From NCBI RefSeq assembly GCF_001650345.1, contig NZ_LVHF01000029.1, positions 186,001 to 250,000 of the forward strand: 64,000 bases of DNA, in the 5' to 3' direction. Origin of the DNA: Photobacterium jeanii. GTDB lineage: Bacteria; Pseudomonadota; Gammaproteobacteria; Enterobacterales; Vibrionaceae. The translations under genes were made by a program, and so were the position numbers. Below are positions 7,980 to 16,744 of the stretch, one piece after another (the first letter of the stretch is position 1; the number at the start of each line of letters is the position of its first letter). The notes under the pieces were generated by a model that saw nothing but the letters and a program-made list of their open reading frames with translations, did not search any database and was not told the DNA's origin.

Positions 7980-8948
7980 ATGAACATTGAATTTCTGACG
8001 ACTCCTGAGCATTACTTTCAAAACTTATTAGATTACCCTTTTCCTCCTAATTACATTGAAATCGATGGCATGCGTATGCACTACCTAGATGAAGGTAGTC
8101 ACCATAGCCAAACTATCTTCCTGCTTCACGGGCAACCTTCTTGGAGTTACCTTTATCGCAATATGATCCCATTGTTTGTTGAAGCCGGTTACCGCGTAAT
8201 TGCCCCTGATCTCATTGGCTTTGGTAAATCTGATAAGCCTTTATCTAGCGAAGATCACAGCTACGCCAATCACGTCAATTGGATGGAGCAATTTATTGAA
8301 CAACTAGGGATAACGCATGCAGCGGCATTTATGCAAGATTGGGGCGGCATGATTGGCTTGAGAGTATTGGCGCAACAACCACAATGGCTCGATCGATTAG
8401 TGGTTTCTAATACCGCACTTGCTGAGATGCGTGGACTCGAAAAATTTATGGTGCCAAAAGTATTAAAAGTCATGGCAGCACTCGCGGGTAAGCCCTCGTT
8501 ATCAACACTGACCAATAAAATAAATTATGGCAACTGGGCTGGTTATTTTCGCCATGCATCAAAGCTCGAAATTGGACAAGTGTTACAAGCACTAACCACA
8601 CAAACATTAAGCTTGGCAGAGATTCAAGCTTATGACGCCCCTTTTCCTACTTCAGAATACTATGCGGGTCCGCGCAAAATGCCTGAAATTGTTGCCTCAG
8701 ACCTAGACGCAGTAAACGCAGACTGGGCAAAGCTTAAACAATGGTCTAAGCCAGTGCTCACTTTATTTAGCGCTCAAGACCCATTTTTGGCTGAGCGTGA
8801 TTATGACAAGAAGTTTCAGCAAAACTTCAGCGGTGCAAAACATCAACCTCATGCAGTTATCAGTAATGCCTCACACTTTCTCCAAGAAGATCAATCTCAA
8901 ATCATCGCAGACAAAGTGATCCATTGGCTAAAACAAACGCAATTTTGA
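7980..8948 (+). CDS. Haloalkane dehalogenase (subfamily HLD-I)
   Basis: Alpha/beta-hydrolase that should replace a halogen on an alkane with hydroxyl, releasing halide. The 322-aa length and the segments NYIEIDGMRMHYLDEG, FLLHGQPSWSYLYR, APDLIGFGKSDKP and QDWGG match DhlA-type enzymes. The likely triad is D120 (nucleophile in QDWGG), D267 (SAQDPF) and H299 (NASHFLQED); W121 would be one halide-binding Trp. The oxyanion motif usually reads HGEPTW and here is HGQPSW. The cap segment YDAPFPTSEYYAG fits HLD-I. First gene of a two-gene unit with the SDR 35 bp downstream. Substrate not inferred; some relatives act on other esters or epoxides. Confidence 0.85.
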   Translation: MNIEFLTTPEHYFQNLLDYPFPPNYIEIDGMRMHYLDEGSHHSQTIFLLHGQPSWSYLYRNMIPLFVEAGYRVIAPDLIGFGKSDKPLSSEDHSYANHVNWMEQFIEQLGITHAAAFMQDWGGMIGLRVLAQQPQWLDRLVVSNTALAEMRGLEKFMVPKVLKVMAALAGKPSLSTLTNKINYGNWAGYFRHASKLEIGQVLQALTTQTLSLAEIQAYDAPFPTSEYYAGPRKMPEIVASDLDAVNADWAKLKQWSKPVLTLFSAQDPFLAERDYDKKFQQNFSGAKHQPHAVISNASHFLQEDQSQIIADKVIHWLKQTQF

Positions 8949-8983
8949 CCGATCCCCCCTCCTATCTCTTAAAGGAAAATACA

Positions 8984-9586
8984 ATGAAAATTCTCGCAAT
9001 TGGTGCCAACGGTATCATTGGCAGTGCTGTCGTTCGTCTATTACAACAGGATCACGAGGTAATTAGTGTTGGTCATCACCAGGGAGGTTTAACCGTGGAT
9101 ATTGAAAACACGGAATCAATCACTGCCTTATTTGAAACCGTAGGTAAAGTTGATGCCATCATTTGCATGGCGGGCAATGGCGAAATGGGGAGCTTACAAA
9201 CCATGCCTGAATCTGGCTTCTTAACTGTGTTACACAACAAAGTCATGGGGCAGGTCAACCTTGCGCGCATTGGATTGGCGTACTTAACCGAAGGAGGCTC
9301 TATTACGCTAACCTCTGGTCAGGCTGCAAATATCCTAATGCCCAATACTTCTGCAATCGCAATGGGTGTTGCCGCAATTGATGCTTTCGTTGCAACCGCT
9401 GCATTAGAATTAGATTCTGGCAAACGCATTAACGCTGTCAGCCCCAGCATGGTTAAAGAAACCATGGAGCAATGGGGAGTTGATAGCAGCACCGGTATCC
9501 CAGCTAATGACGTTGCGCTTCATTATCAAGCCAGCATTCAAGGCACGGATAACGGAAAAACCTTCAATGCCATTCCGTCAAATTAA
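8984..9586 (+). CDS. Short-chain dehydrogenase/reductase
   Basis: A 200-aa SDR of the short, atypical type. The NAD(P) site is ILAIGANGIIGSAV at the N-terminus, followed by CMAGNGEMG (the NAG-like strand-4 motif) and GGSITLTSGQAAN (catalytic Ser region). The usual YxxxK active-site motif is not seen in standard form (position occupied by SAIAMGVAAIDAF), as in some small SDRs of the YbbO/NAD-epimerase-like type. AAAGGA lies just before the ATG at 8984; the frame is open further upstream inside the dehalogenase but that start is less likely. Cotranscribed with the dehalogenase; it may process its alcohol product, which is inference. Confidence 0.8.
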   Translation: MKILAIGANGIIGSAVVRLLQQDHEVISVGHHQGGLTVDIENTESITALFETVGKVDAIICMAGNGEMGSLQTMPESGFLTVLHNKVMGQVNLARIGLAYLTEGGSITLTSGQAANILMPNTSAIAMGVAAIDAFVATAALELDSGKRINAVSPSMVKETMEQWGVDSSTGIPANDVALHYQASIQGTDNGKTFNAIPSN

Positions 9587-9596
9587 TTGATGCTCA

Positions 9597-9617
9597 AGCC
9601 ACCTGTTTAAGGTGGCT
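9597..9617. terminator. Hairpin between convergent SDR and TetR genes
   Basis: Stem AGCCACC / GGTGGCT with a 7-nt loop, 10 bp after the SDR stop and 26 bp from the TetR stop. It lacks a good T-run on either strand, so terminator function is likely from position only. Confidence 0.5.
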
Positions 9618-9642
9618 GAATGCAATTAATCTCACAAGTAAG

Positions 9643-10212
9643 TCATTGTGCAGACGCACTCTCGTTTTCTAACGCTCGGCAATACATCGCCACTGCCCCT
9701 TCGCACATTTCAATCGTAAGCGCGCCAGCGCTGCACTTCATGGCTAATGCAAAGCCATGCAAATAATCCACCAGCAGACCCAAAGCATCGTTACGGATAC
9801 TCTCATCCAACGCTAGTGGCTCCAAAATACAGTTAAAGCGTTCAGTAAAGACCTGTGCAGGCCCTGTCGATTTCATCGTTAGCAAAGTTTCGAGTAACCC
9901 AGAATAACTTGCCAACAAACTTAAATAGCTATGGCAAAGCGACTCAAGTGCTTGTCGCCATGGCGTACCAAATTGCGGCTCATAAATATCTGTCACTAAC
10001 GAAACTGTGATGGCTTCTAACAGTGCCTCTTTGTTTTTGAAATAGTGGTAAATCGCCATCGCATCAACATTTAGAGCCAAAGCTAACTTACGGATACTTG
10101 GGATTTTTCCTTCCTCCGCCATCATCACTTTTGCCTGTTCAATGATTGTAGCTTGGCTCAGTTGGCTTCCTTTACCACTTGGTCGCCCTCTTTTTTTCTC
10201 GTTGACACTCAT
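9643..10212 (-). CDS. TetR-family repressor
   Basis: A 189-aa TetR/AcrR regulator. After a basic arm (KKRGRPSGKG) comes the helix-turn-helix SIRKLALALNVDAMAIYHYFKNKEALLEAI, then an all-helical ligand domain. The ATG at 10210-10212 is used; a GTG three codons earlier is possible. It is divergent from the RibD-like gene with 116 bp between, and two overlapping dyads at 10226-10250 lie close to its own start, suggesting autoregulation and control of the neighbour. Ligand unknown. Confidence 0.85.
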   Translation of the reverse strand: MSVNEKKRGRPSGKGSQLSQATIIEQAKVMMAEEGKIPSIRKLALALNVDAMAIYHYFKNKEALLEAITVSLVTDIYEPQFGTPWRQALESLCHSYLSLLASYSGLLETLLTMKSTGPAQVFTERFNCILEPLALDESIRNDALGLLVDYLHGFALAMKCSAGALTIEMCEGAVAMYCRALENESASAQ

Positions 10213-10225
10213 CGCAAACACTCGC

Positions 10226-10250
10226 TAGAATTAATTTCTACACCGTAGAA
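10226..10250. promoter_or_regulatory. Overlapping dyads, candidate TetR operator
   Basis: TAGAA-TTAAT-TTCTA (10226-10240) overlaps TTCTAC-ACC-GTAGAA (10236-10250), which has perfect 6-bp arms. The site is 14-38 bp upstream of the TetR start and about 80 bp upstream of the divergent RibD-like gene. Position and symmetry fit a TetR operator; unproven. Confidence 0.55.
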
Positions 10251-10328
10251 TTATTTTATCGTGTTTACTTGTTATTGCCAATACATCCTTAATACACAGC
10301 GTTGCGCTCAACGCGAACGGAGCTGAAA

Positions 10329-10862
10329 ATGTCAAACATCGTATATATTGCAACCAGTCTTGATGGCTACATTGCAGACAAAGACAATAAAATAGATTGG
10401 TTACATGAAATCCCAAACCCTGAAGGTTCTGACATGGGGTTTGGCGCGTTTATGGATCGCATTGATGCGCTAGTGATGGGCAGAAATACCCTAGAAATGG
10501 TACTAAGCTTCGATTGTGATTGGCCTTACCCAAAACCTGTCTTTGTATTGAGCAATACTCTCAAGCAGGTGCCTGCAGGCTACGAAGATAAAATTTTTCT
10601 CGTCAGCGGTGAGCTTGAAGAAGTTGTCAAAACCATCAATGAAAAAGGCTATAACAGCCTCTACATCGATGGCGGCATCACCGTTCAAAACTTCTTAAAA
10701 CAAGACATGATTGATGAACTCATTATCACCACTATCCCTGTTTTATTAGGCGGAGGAATTCCACTCTTTGGTGAACTGGCATCACCTCTCAAATTTAAGC
10801 ACCAAGAATCTGAACAGCTTCTTGGCTGTATTGTTAAAAATACCTTCATCCGCACGCGATAA
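10329..10862 (+). CDS. RibD C-terminal/dihydrofolate reductase-like protein
   Basis: A 177-aa stand-alone reductase domain of the RibD C-terminal/DHFR fold (YyaP/YwjB type). Landmarks are NIVYIATSLDGYIADKDNKIDWL at the start, DALVMGRNTLEMV, the NADPH-site strand SLYIDGGITVQNFL and the typical end IPVLLGGGIPLFGEL. Such proteins are predicted NADPH-dependent reductases with unknown substrates. GGAG precedes the ATG at 10329; the open frame starts nine codons earlier without a ribosome site. Likely under the divergent TetR repressor. Confidence 0.85.
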   Translation: MSNIVYIATSLDGYIADKDNKIDWLHEIPNPEGSDMGFGAFMDRIDALVMGRNTLEMVLSFDCDWPYPKPVFVLSNTLKQVPAGYEDKIFLVSGELEEVVKTINEKGYNSLYIDGGITVQNFLKQDMIDELIITTIPVLLGGGIPLFGELASPLKFKHQESEQLLGCIVKNTFIRTR

Positions 10863-11131
10863 TCAACGGCAAACTTGGTCGTTCAATATCACACTGATTA
10901 GGCGCTGCCTGTTTATTCACAAGGTAGCGTTCCACCTTGCCCTCTTCCTGCTCAAGCCAAACAAAAAGTAAGTTAATTAATAAAAGTTAAGAAAACTTCA
11001 GGATTACAGATATAAAAACAGTGTGTTTTAAAATGGTCGTATGATTAAATTTATATACAAAATCTAACTACATTCCATTAATAACAGCTACTTACCTGCT
11101 ATAAACACAACTACCACGAGCAAAATAACAA

Positions 11132-11398
11132 ATGAAAAAGCTACTTACTTGCGGCGCAATTCTAACGACAATCTTAACCGGCTGCGTATCTGCCGACTTT
11201 TTTTATGACTCCCTTCTAGAAGAAGTCGATACCAACAAAAACGGATCAATATCAAAAGCTGAGTATATCGCGTCATGGAAAAAAGATACGCAAGGTCAAA
11301 CCCGAGCTGAAGTCGAAAAAGAGTTCAAAACATTCGATGTAAATAACGACGGTAAAATCGAACGCGCTGAATTTAATAAAGTCTTCAGCGGTAAATAA
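11132..11398 (+). CDS. EF-hand lipoprotein, 88 aa
   Basis: A small envelope protein: signal MKKLLTCGAILTTILTGC with lipobox LTGC (lipid-linked Cys at residue 18), then two EF-hand calcium loops, DTNKNGSISKAE (about residues 33-44) and DVNNDGKIERAE (about 70-81), both with the expected acidic/amide ligands at positions 1, 3, 5 and Glu at 12. It should bind Ca2+ in the periplasm or at the membrane surface. No partner is evident nearby. A good terminator follows. Confidence 0.85.
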   Translation: MKKLLTCGAILTTILTGCVSADFFYDSLLEEVDTNKNGSISKAEYIASWKKDTQGQTRAEVEKEFKTFDVNNDGKIERAEFNKVFSGK

Positions 11399-11431
11399 GC
11401 GCTAGCTACATACCGATACTAAACTAATATC

Positions 11432-11460
11432 ACGCCATCATCAGATATGATGGCGTTTTT
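11432..11460 (+). terminator. Intrinsic terminator after EF-hand lipoprotein
   Basis: Perfect 9-bp stem ACGCCATCA / TGATGGCGT, 7-nt loop, followed by TTTT; 33 bp after the stop codon. Confidence 0.8.
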
Positions 11461-11637
11461 GATGGCGCGTTTAGCAATCATGGTCAAGACTTTCACTCAA
11501 TAGCTACATTGTTCACTTCGCAACTCGACCACACCATCCCTACTCATCTCGTAGCCAAGAATTACGAGTAATAATGGTCTAACCCGAGAGCAAAAGTGAA
11601 CAGCTAAAAATAACGAGCAATGCGCAGAGGGAAAATC

Positions 11638-13206
11638 ATGGATAAGCCAATCATTGCAGACAATAAACCGATCAAGGTTGAGTTGACTAAAGGCCAAGAG
11701 TATTACTTTTGTGCCTGTGGACGTTCAAAAAGCCAACCCTTTTGCGATGGCTCCCATGTAGGAACCAGCTTGACACCCAAAGCGTTCGTAGCAGAAGAGA
11801 GCGGTGACAACTATTTATGTCAGTGCAAACAGACCGCTAACGCACCTTTTTGCGACGGTTCGCACAAGCAATTCACCACAGAAAAAGTCGGAATTGAAGC
11901 GCCAGAGCCCCAACAAACCATTCCTGTTTCACAAGCATCTTCAACAGCAGCACCAATGGCTGCGCCAACGCCAGAAGAGCCAACGGTTGCTTTTATTCAT
12001 CAACTGGCAAGAGAAGGATTATCCAAGCTAGGGCATCATGGCACGATGACTTCCATGGGTGTTCCTCGTCATTTATTGCCCCATTGGGATGACTTACAAA
12101 TCATGGTGGCACAAATGGCGACTAAACCTTTACTAGAAACAGAGCCCGTTGCCACCGAGTTGATCATTGGCCCACAAGCAAAAAAGCCGTTAAAACTCAG
12201 CATTCCCCTGTTTGTTTCTGACATGAGTTTTGGCGCTTTATCTGAAGAAGCCAAAACCGCTCTCGCCAAAGGAGCGGAGTTAGCAGGTACGGGAATTTGT
12301 TCTGGCGAAGGTGGTATGCTGCCAGAGGAACAAGCCGCAAACTCACGCTATTTTTACGAGCTTGCCAGTGCTCAATTTGGCTACGATGAAAAACTGCTGA
12401 CTCGCGTTCAAGCCTTTCACTTCAAAGGTGGACAAGGTGCGAAAACAGGAACTGGCGGCCACCTGCCGGGCAACAAAAACACGGGTAAAATTTCACAGGT
12501 TCGTGGTATTCCCGAAGGAGAACCGGCGATTTCGCCACCGACTTTTACTCACCTTACGACCACAGCCGACTTCAAAGCCTTTGCGGATCATGTTCGAGAC
12601 ATCACTGGCGGTATTCCTATCGGCTTTAAATTAAGTGCCAATCACATCGAAGAAGATATTCAGTTTGCACTTGATGCCAGTGCAGATTACATCATTTTAG
12701 ATGGTCGCGGTGGCGGTACAGGTGCGGCACCCGAGATCTTCCGTGATCATATCAGTGTGCCGACGATCCCAGCCCTTGCTCGCGCTCGACACTATCTTGA
12801 TCAACAAGGCATGAGCGGTAAAGTCACACTGATTGTGACCGGTGGATTACGCCTTCCAATGGACTTTGTTAAGGCAATGGCATTAGGTGCTGACGGTGTC
12901 GCGATTGCCAACAGTGCCATGCAATCTATTGGCTGTGTTGCTGCTCGAATGTGCAATACCAATAACTGCCCAGCAGGGATCGCCACTCAAAAAGCAGACT
13001 TACGCCAGCGGCTAAATGTTGATAAGTCAGCCAAGCAACTACAAAACTTTTTCGAGGCATCGGTTACCTTAATGCAAGTCATGGCACGTGCTTGTGGTCA
13101 CCATTCGCTTTCAAAATTCAATCCTAATGATCTCGCTACTTGGCACAAAGAAATGGCAGAGTTATCAGGTATTCGCTATGCGGGCGTTAAATTTAAACAA
13201 GAGTAA
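11638..13206 (+). CDS. Two-CDGSH iron-sulfur plus glutamate-synthase-domain fusion protein
   Basis: A 522-aa fusion. The N-terminus has two CDGSH [2Fe-2S] sites: C25/C27/C36/H40 (CACGRSKSQPFCDGSH) and C61/C63/C72/H76 (CQCKQTANAPFCDGSH). After a Pro/Ala/Gln-rich linker (about 85-115) comes the FMN-binding central domain of glutamate synthase, with GEGGMLPEE, FHFKGGQGAKTGTGG, DGRGGGTGAAP and VTGGLRLP, and a Cys triad with GltB spacing, CVAARMCNTNNC, which would hold a [3Fe-4S] cluster. There is no glutaminase domain, so it is not a full glutamate synthase; an FMN/Fe-S oxidoreductase is the safe call. AGAGGG sits before the ATG at 11638. Confidence 0.88.
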   Translation: MDKPIIADNKPIKVELTKGQEYYFCACGRSKSQPFCDGSHVGTSLTPKAFVAEESGDNYLCQCKQTANAPFCDGSHKQFTTEKVGIEAPEPQQTIPVSQASSTAAPMAAPTPEEPTVAFIHQLAREGLSKLGHHGTMTSMGVPRHLLPHWDDLQIMVAQMATKPLLETEPVATELIIGPQAKKPLKLSIPLFVSDMSFGALSEEAKTALAKGAELAGTGICSGEGGMLPEEQAANSRYFYELASAQFGYDEKLLTRVQAFHFKGGQGAKTGTGGHLPGNKNTGKISQVRGIPEGEPAISPPTFTHLTTTADFKAFADHVRDITGGIPIGFKLSANHIEEDIQFALDASADYIILDGRGGGTGAAPEIFRDHISVPTIPALARARHYLDQQGMSGKVTLIVTGGLRLPMDFVKAMALGADGVAIANSAMQSIGCVAARMCNTNNCPAGIATQKADLRQRLNVDKSAKQLQNFFEASVTLMQVMARACGHHSLSKFNPNDLATWHKEMAELSGIRYAGVKFKQE

Positions 13207-13452
13207 ATGCGGCTTAAGTGTGAGCAAGATAGCGATAAAAAAGCAGCAATTAAGTGCTACAAATTATGGTGTTTGATCTATGTTTAAATGCCAGAAAAAA
13301 GCTCTATATTTTTGTATAAATTTGAGACAAACCGCCACTTTTCAACTTCTGATTGGTATTAAATTAAACGCAAATTACCAGCAACAAAACAAAGTTCTAA
13401 TGAAGTAGTTAAATTTTACCTAATCAATCACCCAACATGGAGTTGTTAACGT

Positions 13453-14982
13453 ATGAGTGATGCTGCGATACAAAAGCCAGGAAAGAAAAAGCTTAGCTTT
13501 CCTTCCGCTTACACTGTGTTATTTGCTGTAGCGGCACTGGTTGCCCTACTTACTTGGTTTGTAGATGCCGGGGTGTATAACAAGCTGGCATACCAAGGGA
13601 ATGAATTTGTCATTACCTATGCTGACGGTTCAACCAATAGCCTTCCTGCAACCCAAGAAAGCTTAGACAGTGTCGGCATTAAAGCTGACTTAGAAAAGTT
13701 TGTTAATGGCGATATTTACAAACCCGTCGGTATTCCAAACTCTTACACCCAAGTTGAGTCGAATCCGCAAGGTGTAATGGATCTGTTCAAAGCACCTATT
13801 CAGGGGATGTATCAGTCGATTGACGTAGTGTTCTTTGTGCTCGTTATTGGCGGCTTCATTGGTATCGTTAACCACTCGGGGGCGTTCAGTGCCGGTATCA
13901 ACCGACTGTCACATGCAATGACAGGGAAAGAAACCTGGTTAATTGTTATTGTTACTGCTTTGATTGCATTGGGCGGTACTAGCTTTGGGATGGCAGAAGA
14001 AACCATCGCCTTCTACCCTATTCTCGTACCCATTTTCATTGCCGCTGGTTACGACGCCATTGTTGCACTTGCTGCTATCTACTTGGGTTCTTCAATCGGT
14101 ACTATGTGTTCTACCGTTAACCCATTCTCAACCATCATTGCTTCTAACGCCGCAGGCATTAACTGGACGCTAGGTCTGAACTCACGCCTTGCGCTACTTA
14201 TCATCGGTACTATTGCTTGCATGCTGTACATCATCCGCTATGCAAAAAAAGTGAAGGCCGATCCAACGCAATCTCTGATCTACAGCCAGAAAAAAGAGAT
14301 TGAAGAGCGCTTCCTTGGCAACATGACTTCTGGTGAAGACAATACCAAACTCAAAAAGCATCACTCGCTTATCTTGGCACTGTTCGCTTCTACCTTCTTT
14401 ATTATGGTGTATGGCGTATCGTCACTTGGCTGGTGGTTTGAAGAGATGACGACACTGTTCTTCGTATCGTCAATCATCATTGCGATTGTTGATCGTATTC
14501 CTGAGAAACAGTTTGTTCGGGAGTTCATCCAAGGTGCTAATGATCTTCTAGGCGTTGCCTTGATCATCGCGATCGCTCGTGGTGTTACCGTTCTAATGGA
14601 TAACGGTATGATCAGTGATTCTATCCTTCACACCAGTGCCGCTATGGTTGATGGCATGGACAAAGGATTCTTCATTGTTGTGATGATGTTCTTGTTCGCA
14701 GGGATTTCTTTCTTCGTACCGTCATCATCTGGCTTAGCGGTACTCTCTATGCCTATCATGGCACCACTGGCTGATGTTGTGGGCGTACCACGCGACAATA
14801 TCGTCAGCGCTTACCAATTCGGTATGGGCTTAATGGCGTTTATCACCCCTACAGGTTTGGTACTTGCCTCGTTGGCGATGGTGAATGTGACCTTCGATAA
14901 ATGGCTCAAGTTCGTCATGCCACTATTGCTTGTCCTCATTGGACTCTCGGCTGCGACGCTACTGGTTAGCGTGTACATCTAA
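13453..14982 (+). CDS. yfcC: YfcC-family membrane carrier
   Basis: A 509-aa inner-membrane transporter of the YfcC/DcuC (C4-dicarboxylate anaerobic carrier/arginine-antiporter-like) family with about 12 membrane segments. A periplasmic insert sits after the first helix (about residues 35-110). Typical segments are GGTSFGMAEETIAFYPILVP, GSSIGTMCSTVNPFSTIIAS and SGLAVLSMPIMAPLADVVGV with FITPTGLVLASL near the end. The substrate of YfcC is not firmly known; basic amino acids or dicarboxylates are the usual guesses. GGAG lies 10 nt before the ATG. Monocistronic, ending at the 15006-15036 terminator. Confidence 0.85.
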   Translation: MSDAAIQKPGKKKLSFPSAYTVLFAVAALVALLTWFVDAGVYNKLAYQGNEFVITYADGSTNSLPATQESLDSVGIKADLEKFVNGDIYKPVGIPNSYTQVESNPQGVMDLFKAPIQGMYQSIDVVFFVLVIGGFIGIVNHSGAFSAGINRLSHAMTGKETWLIVIVTALIALGGTSFGMAEETIAFYPILVPIFIAAGYDAIVALAAIYLGSSIGTMCSTVNPFSTIIASNAAGINWTLGLNSRLALLIIGTIACMLYIIRYAKKVKADPTQSLIYSQKKEIEERFLGNMTSGEDNTKLKKHHSLILALFASTFFIMVYGVSSLGWWFEEMTTLFFVSSIIIAIVDRIPEKQFVREFIQGANDLLGVALIIAIARGVTVLMDNGMISDSILHTSAAMVDGMDKGFFIVVMMFLFAGISFFVPSSSGLAVLSMPIMAPLADVVGVPRDNIVSAYQFGMGLMAFITPTGLVLASLAMVNVTFDKWLKFVMPLLLVLIGLSAATLLVSVYI

Positions 14983-15005
14983 ACATTTCACTGATACGCA
15001 AAGAC

Positions 15006-15036
15006 AAACAAGCCCTCACATCATGAGGGCTTGTTT
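15006..15036. terminator. Strong bidirectional terminator between yfcC and MATE gene
   Basis: A 13-bp perfect stem AAACAAGCCCTCA / TGAGGGCTTGTTT with a 5-nt loop, between the convergent yfcC and MATE genes. Confidence 0.85.
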
Positions 15037-15064
15037 ACTTCTATGCGACTTTTCCAGACAAAAG

Positions 15065-16450
15065 CTACACCGCTAGCTCCATCTGCTCGTCAGTATTGGC
15101 ATCACCTTCGTTGGCTGCCACCTTACGCTCAAAGTCCTGAACACTCTTATAGAGGATAGTAATCAGCATAATACCTGTCGCAGCGAGACCTAAACCTATA
15201 CCGCCCCAAATACCTTCCAGCCCCATTTTGTGCATTAAGAACCACGCTGCAGGCAAACCTACGACCCAATAACCAACCACAGTTGAAATAGTCGGGACTA
15301 TCACCACCTTCATGCCACGCAGAATACTGATTGCCGCAAGTTGCCATGCATCAACCACAAAGCACAGCGCCACCATGATCATTACACCCGGTAAGGCTTT
15401 AACTAGCTCAGATGCTAAAGCATCTCCTTCAACCGTAAAGACTTGCGTTAGAAACTCTGGGTAAATGCTCAACAGAATACCAATCACAGCACTGGTCGCG
15501 GTTACAACCACTAACCCTTGTTTCGCATAATGGCGTACTAACTTAGGCTCATTACTGCCGACATGCTGGCTAACCAAAATCGATACCGCTTGCGAAAAGC
15601 CAAAGGCAATATTCCACGAAAAGTTTAAGCACTGCATTGCAATCTGATTAAGCGCTAACGACACCGCCCCTAGCGTACCCGCCAATAAAGCCGCCCCTGA
15701 GAACAACGCATGCTCAAGTAAGGTAGCAATCATGATTGGCACACCAATTGCCAACAATGGTGTCATCGCACTTAGGCGATATTCATTAAAGCGATTGAAA
15801 GGCAAATACTTCGCATATTTAGGTTGAGTGAATACCCACACGCCGTAGCCAATCATAATAAGTAGTGCCGCCAGTGATGTTCCGTAGCCTAAACCTGCGA
15901 TCCCCATATCCATGTGGAAAGCAAACAAGTAACTGATCGGCACATTCAATGCCACCGTCGCCAGCGACATCACCATCACCGAACGGGTATCACCAAAGGC
16001 ACTCACTAGGCTACGCAATACCAATAAGAACAATGTTGGCAACATAGACCACTTCAGAGCATGGAAATATTCCATTGCCAGTACCACAGCTTGCGGATCT
16101 TGGTCTGCTTTTTGAAGCCATGTTTCAACACTGTAAAACAGCGGTTGAAGCGCCAAAGTTAAGATCACCGCTAACAAAATACCGCCTTTTAGCGATATAC
16201 GAACCTCATTGTCTGCTTTTTCTGGTTGGCGAGCCTGCTTGCCATAAGCAATAGCGATCAAGTTGGCGACACAGCCCACTGTGCTACCAGCAATGATGAA
16301 AATAAAAGAATAAATAGAAGCCCCCAAACCACCGCCAGCAATGGCCATGATGTTGAGTTTCGCCATCATCCAGACATCAGTGAACATCAGCAATTGCGCT
16401 ATCAATTGCGAGATGATCAAAGGAAATGCCAGGCTAACCAGTTTCTTCAT
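15065..16450 (-). CDS. MATE-family efflux transporter
   Basis: A 461-aa multidrug and toxin extrusion protein with 12 predicted membrane helices in two homologous halves. It begins with the family pattern LAFPLIISQLIAQLLMFTDVWMMAKL and has the second-half repeat AIGVPIMIATLLEHALFSGAALLAGTLG and the SQAVSILVSQHVG motif. MATE pumps of Vibrio use Na+ or H+ to expel cationic drugs; the substrate here is not known. The C-terminal tail is acidic (NEGDANTDEQMEL). Divergent from a LysR gene across about 295 bp. Confidence 0.9.
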   Translation of the reverse strand: MKKLVSLAFPLIISQLIAQLLMFTDVWMMAKLNIMAIAGGGLGASIYSFIFIIAGSTVGCVANLIAIAYGKQARQPEKADNEVRISLKGGILLAVILTLALQPLFYSVETWLQKADQDPQAVVLAMEYFHALKWSMLPTLFLLVLRSLVSAFGDTRSVMVMSLATVALNVPISYLFAFHMDMGIAGLGYGTSLAALLIMIGYGVWVFTQPKYAKYLPFNRFNEYRLSAMTPLLAIGVPIMIATLLEHALFSGAALLAGTLGAVSLALNQIAMQCLNFSWNIAFGFSQAVSILVSQHVGSNEPKLVRHYAKQGLVVVTATSAVIGILLSIYPEFLTQVFTVEGDALASELVKALPGVMIMVALCFVVDAWQLAAISILRGMKVVIVPTISTVVGYWVVGLPAAWFLMHKMGLEGIWGGIGLGLAATGIMLITILYKSVQDFERKVAANEGDANTDEQMELAV

Positions 16451-16744
16451 TCGTTATTTGCCTACCTACAAAATCTAAATACAAAAAATCTATCAATGGA
16501 ATGCTGAACAATTCAGCTAATGCTTGAGCATGCGCTCAGATTAAATAGCTAAGCAAAAAGCAGTTATAGCGAAGAAGAGGATTCAACAGAGTATGACTTA
16601 CCTATAAACTGCCGCTTAATTTGGCTTAGCTTGAAAGAAAAATGTGATCTTTCACACACTCCAAAAGTAGTGGGATATCGATTGATTTTCAAACGAGTTT
16701 TCGGCACTCTTGCATTCATAAAACTCATGCGAAAGGTGACTCAA

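Noticed and set aside
10863-10975. Minus-strand frame (WLEQEEGKVERYLVNKQ...) next to the RibD-like gene that looks like the end of a protein
   Set aside because: Bounded by stops with no ATG and no ribosome site; might be a gene remnant but cannot be supported by reading alone.
16641-16663. TGTGATCTTTCACA near the LysR gene as a CRP site
   Set aside because: The arms match but the spacer is 4 instead of 6 bp, so it does not fit the CRP consensus.
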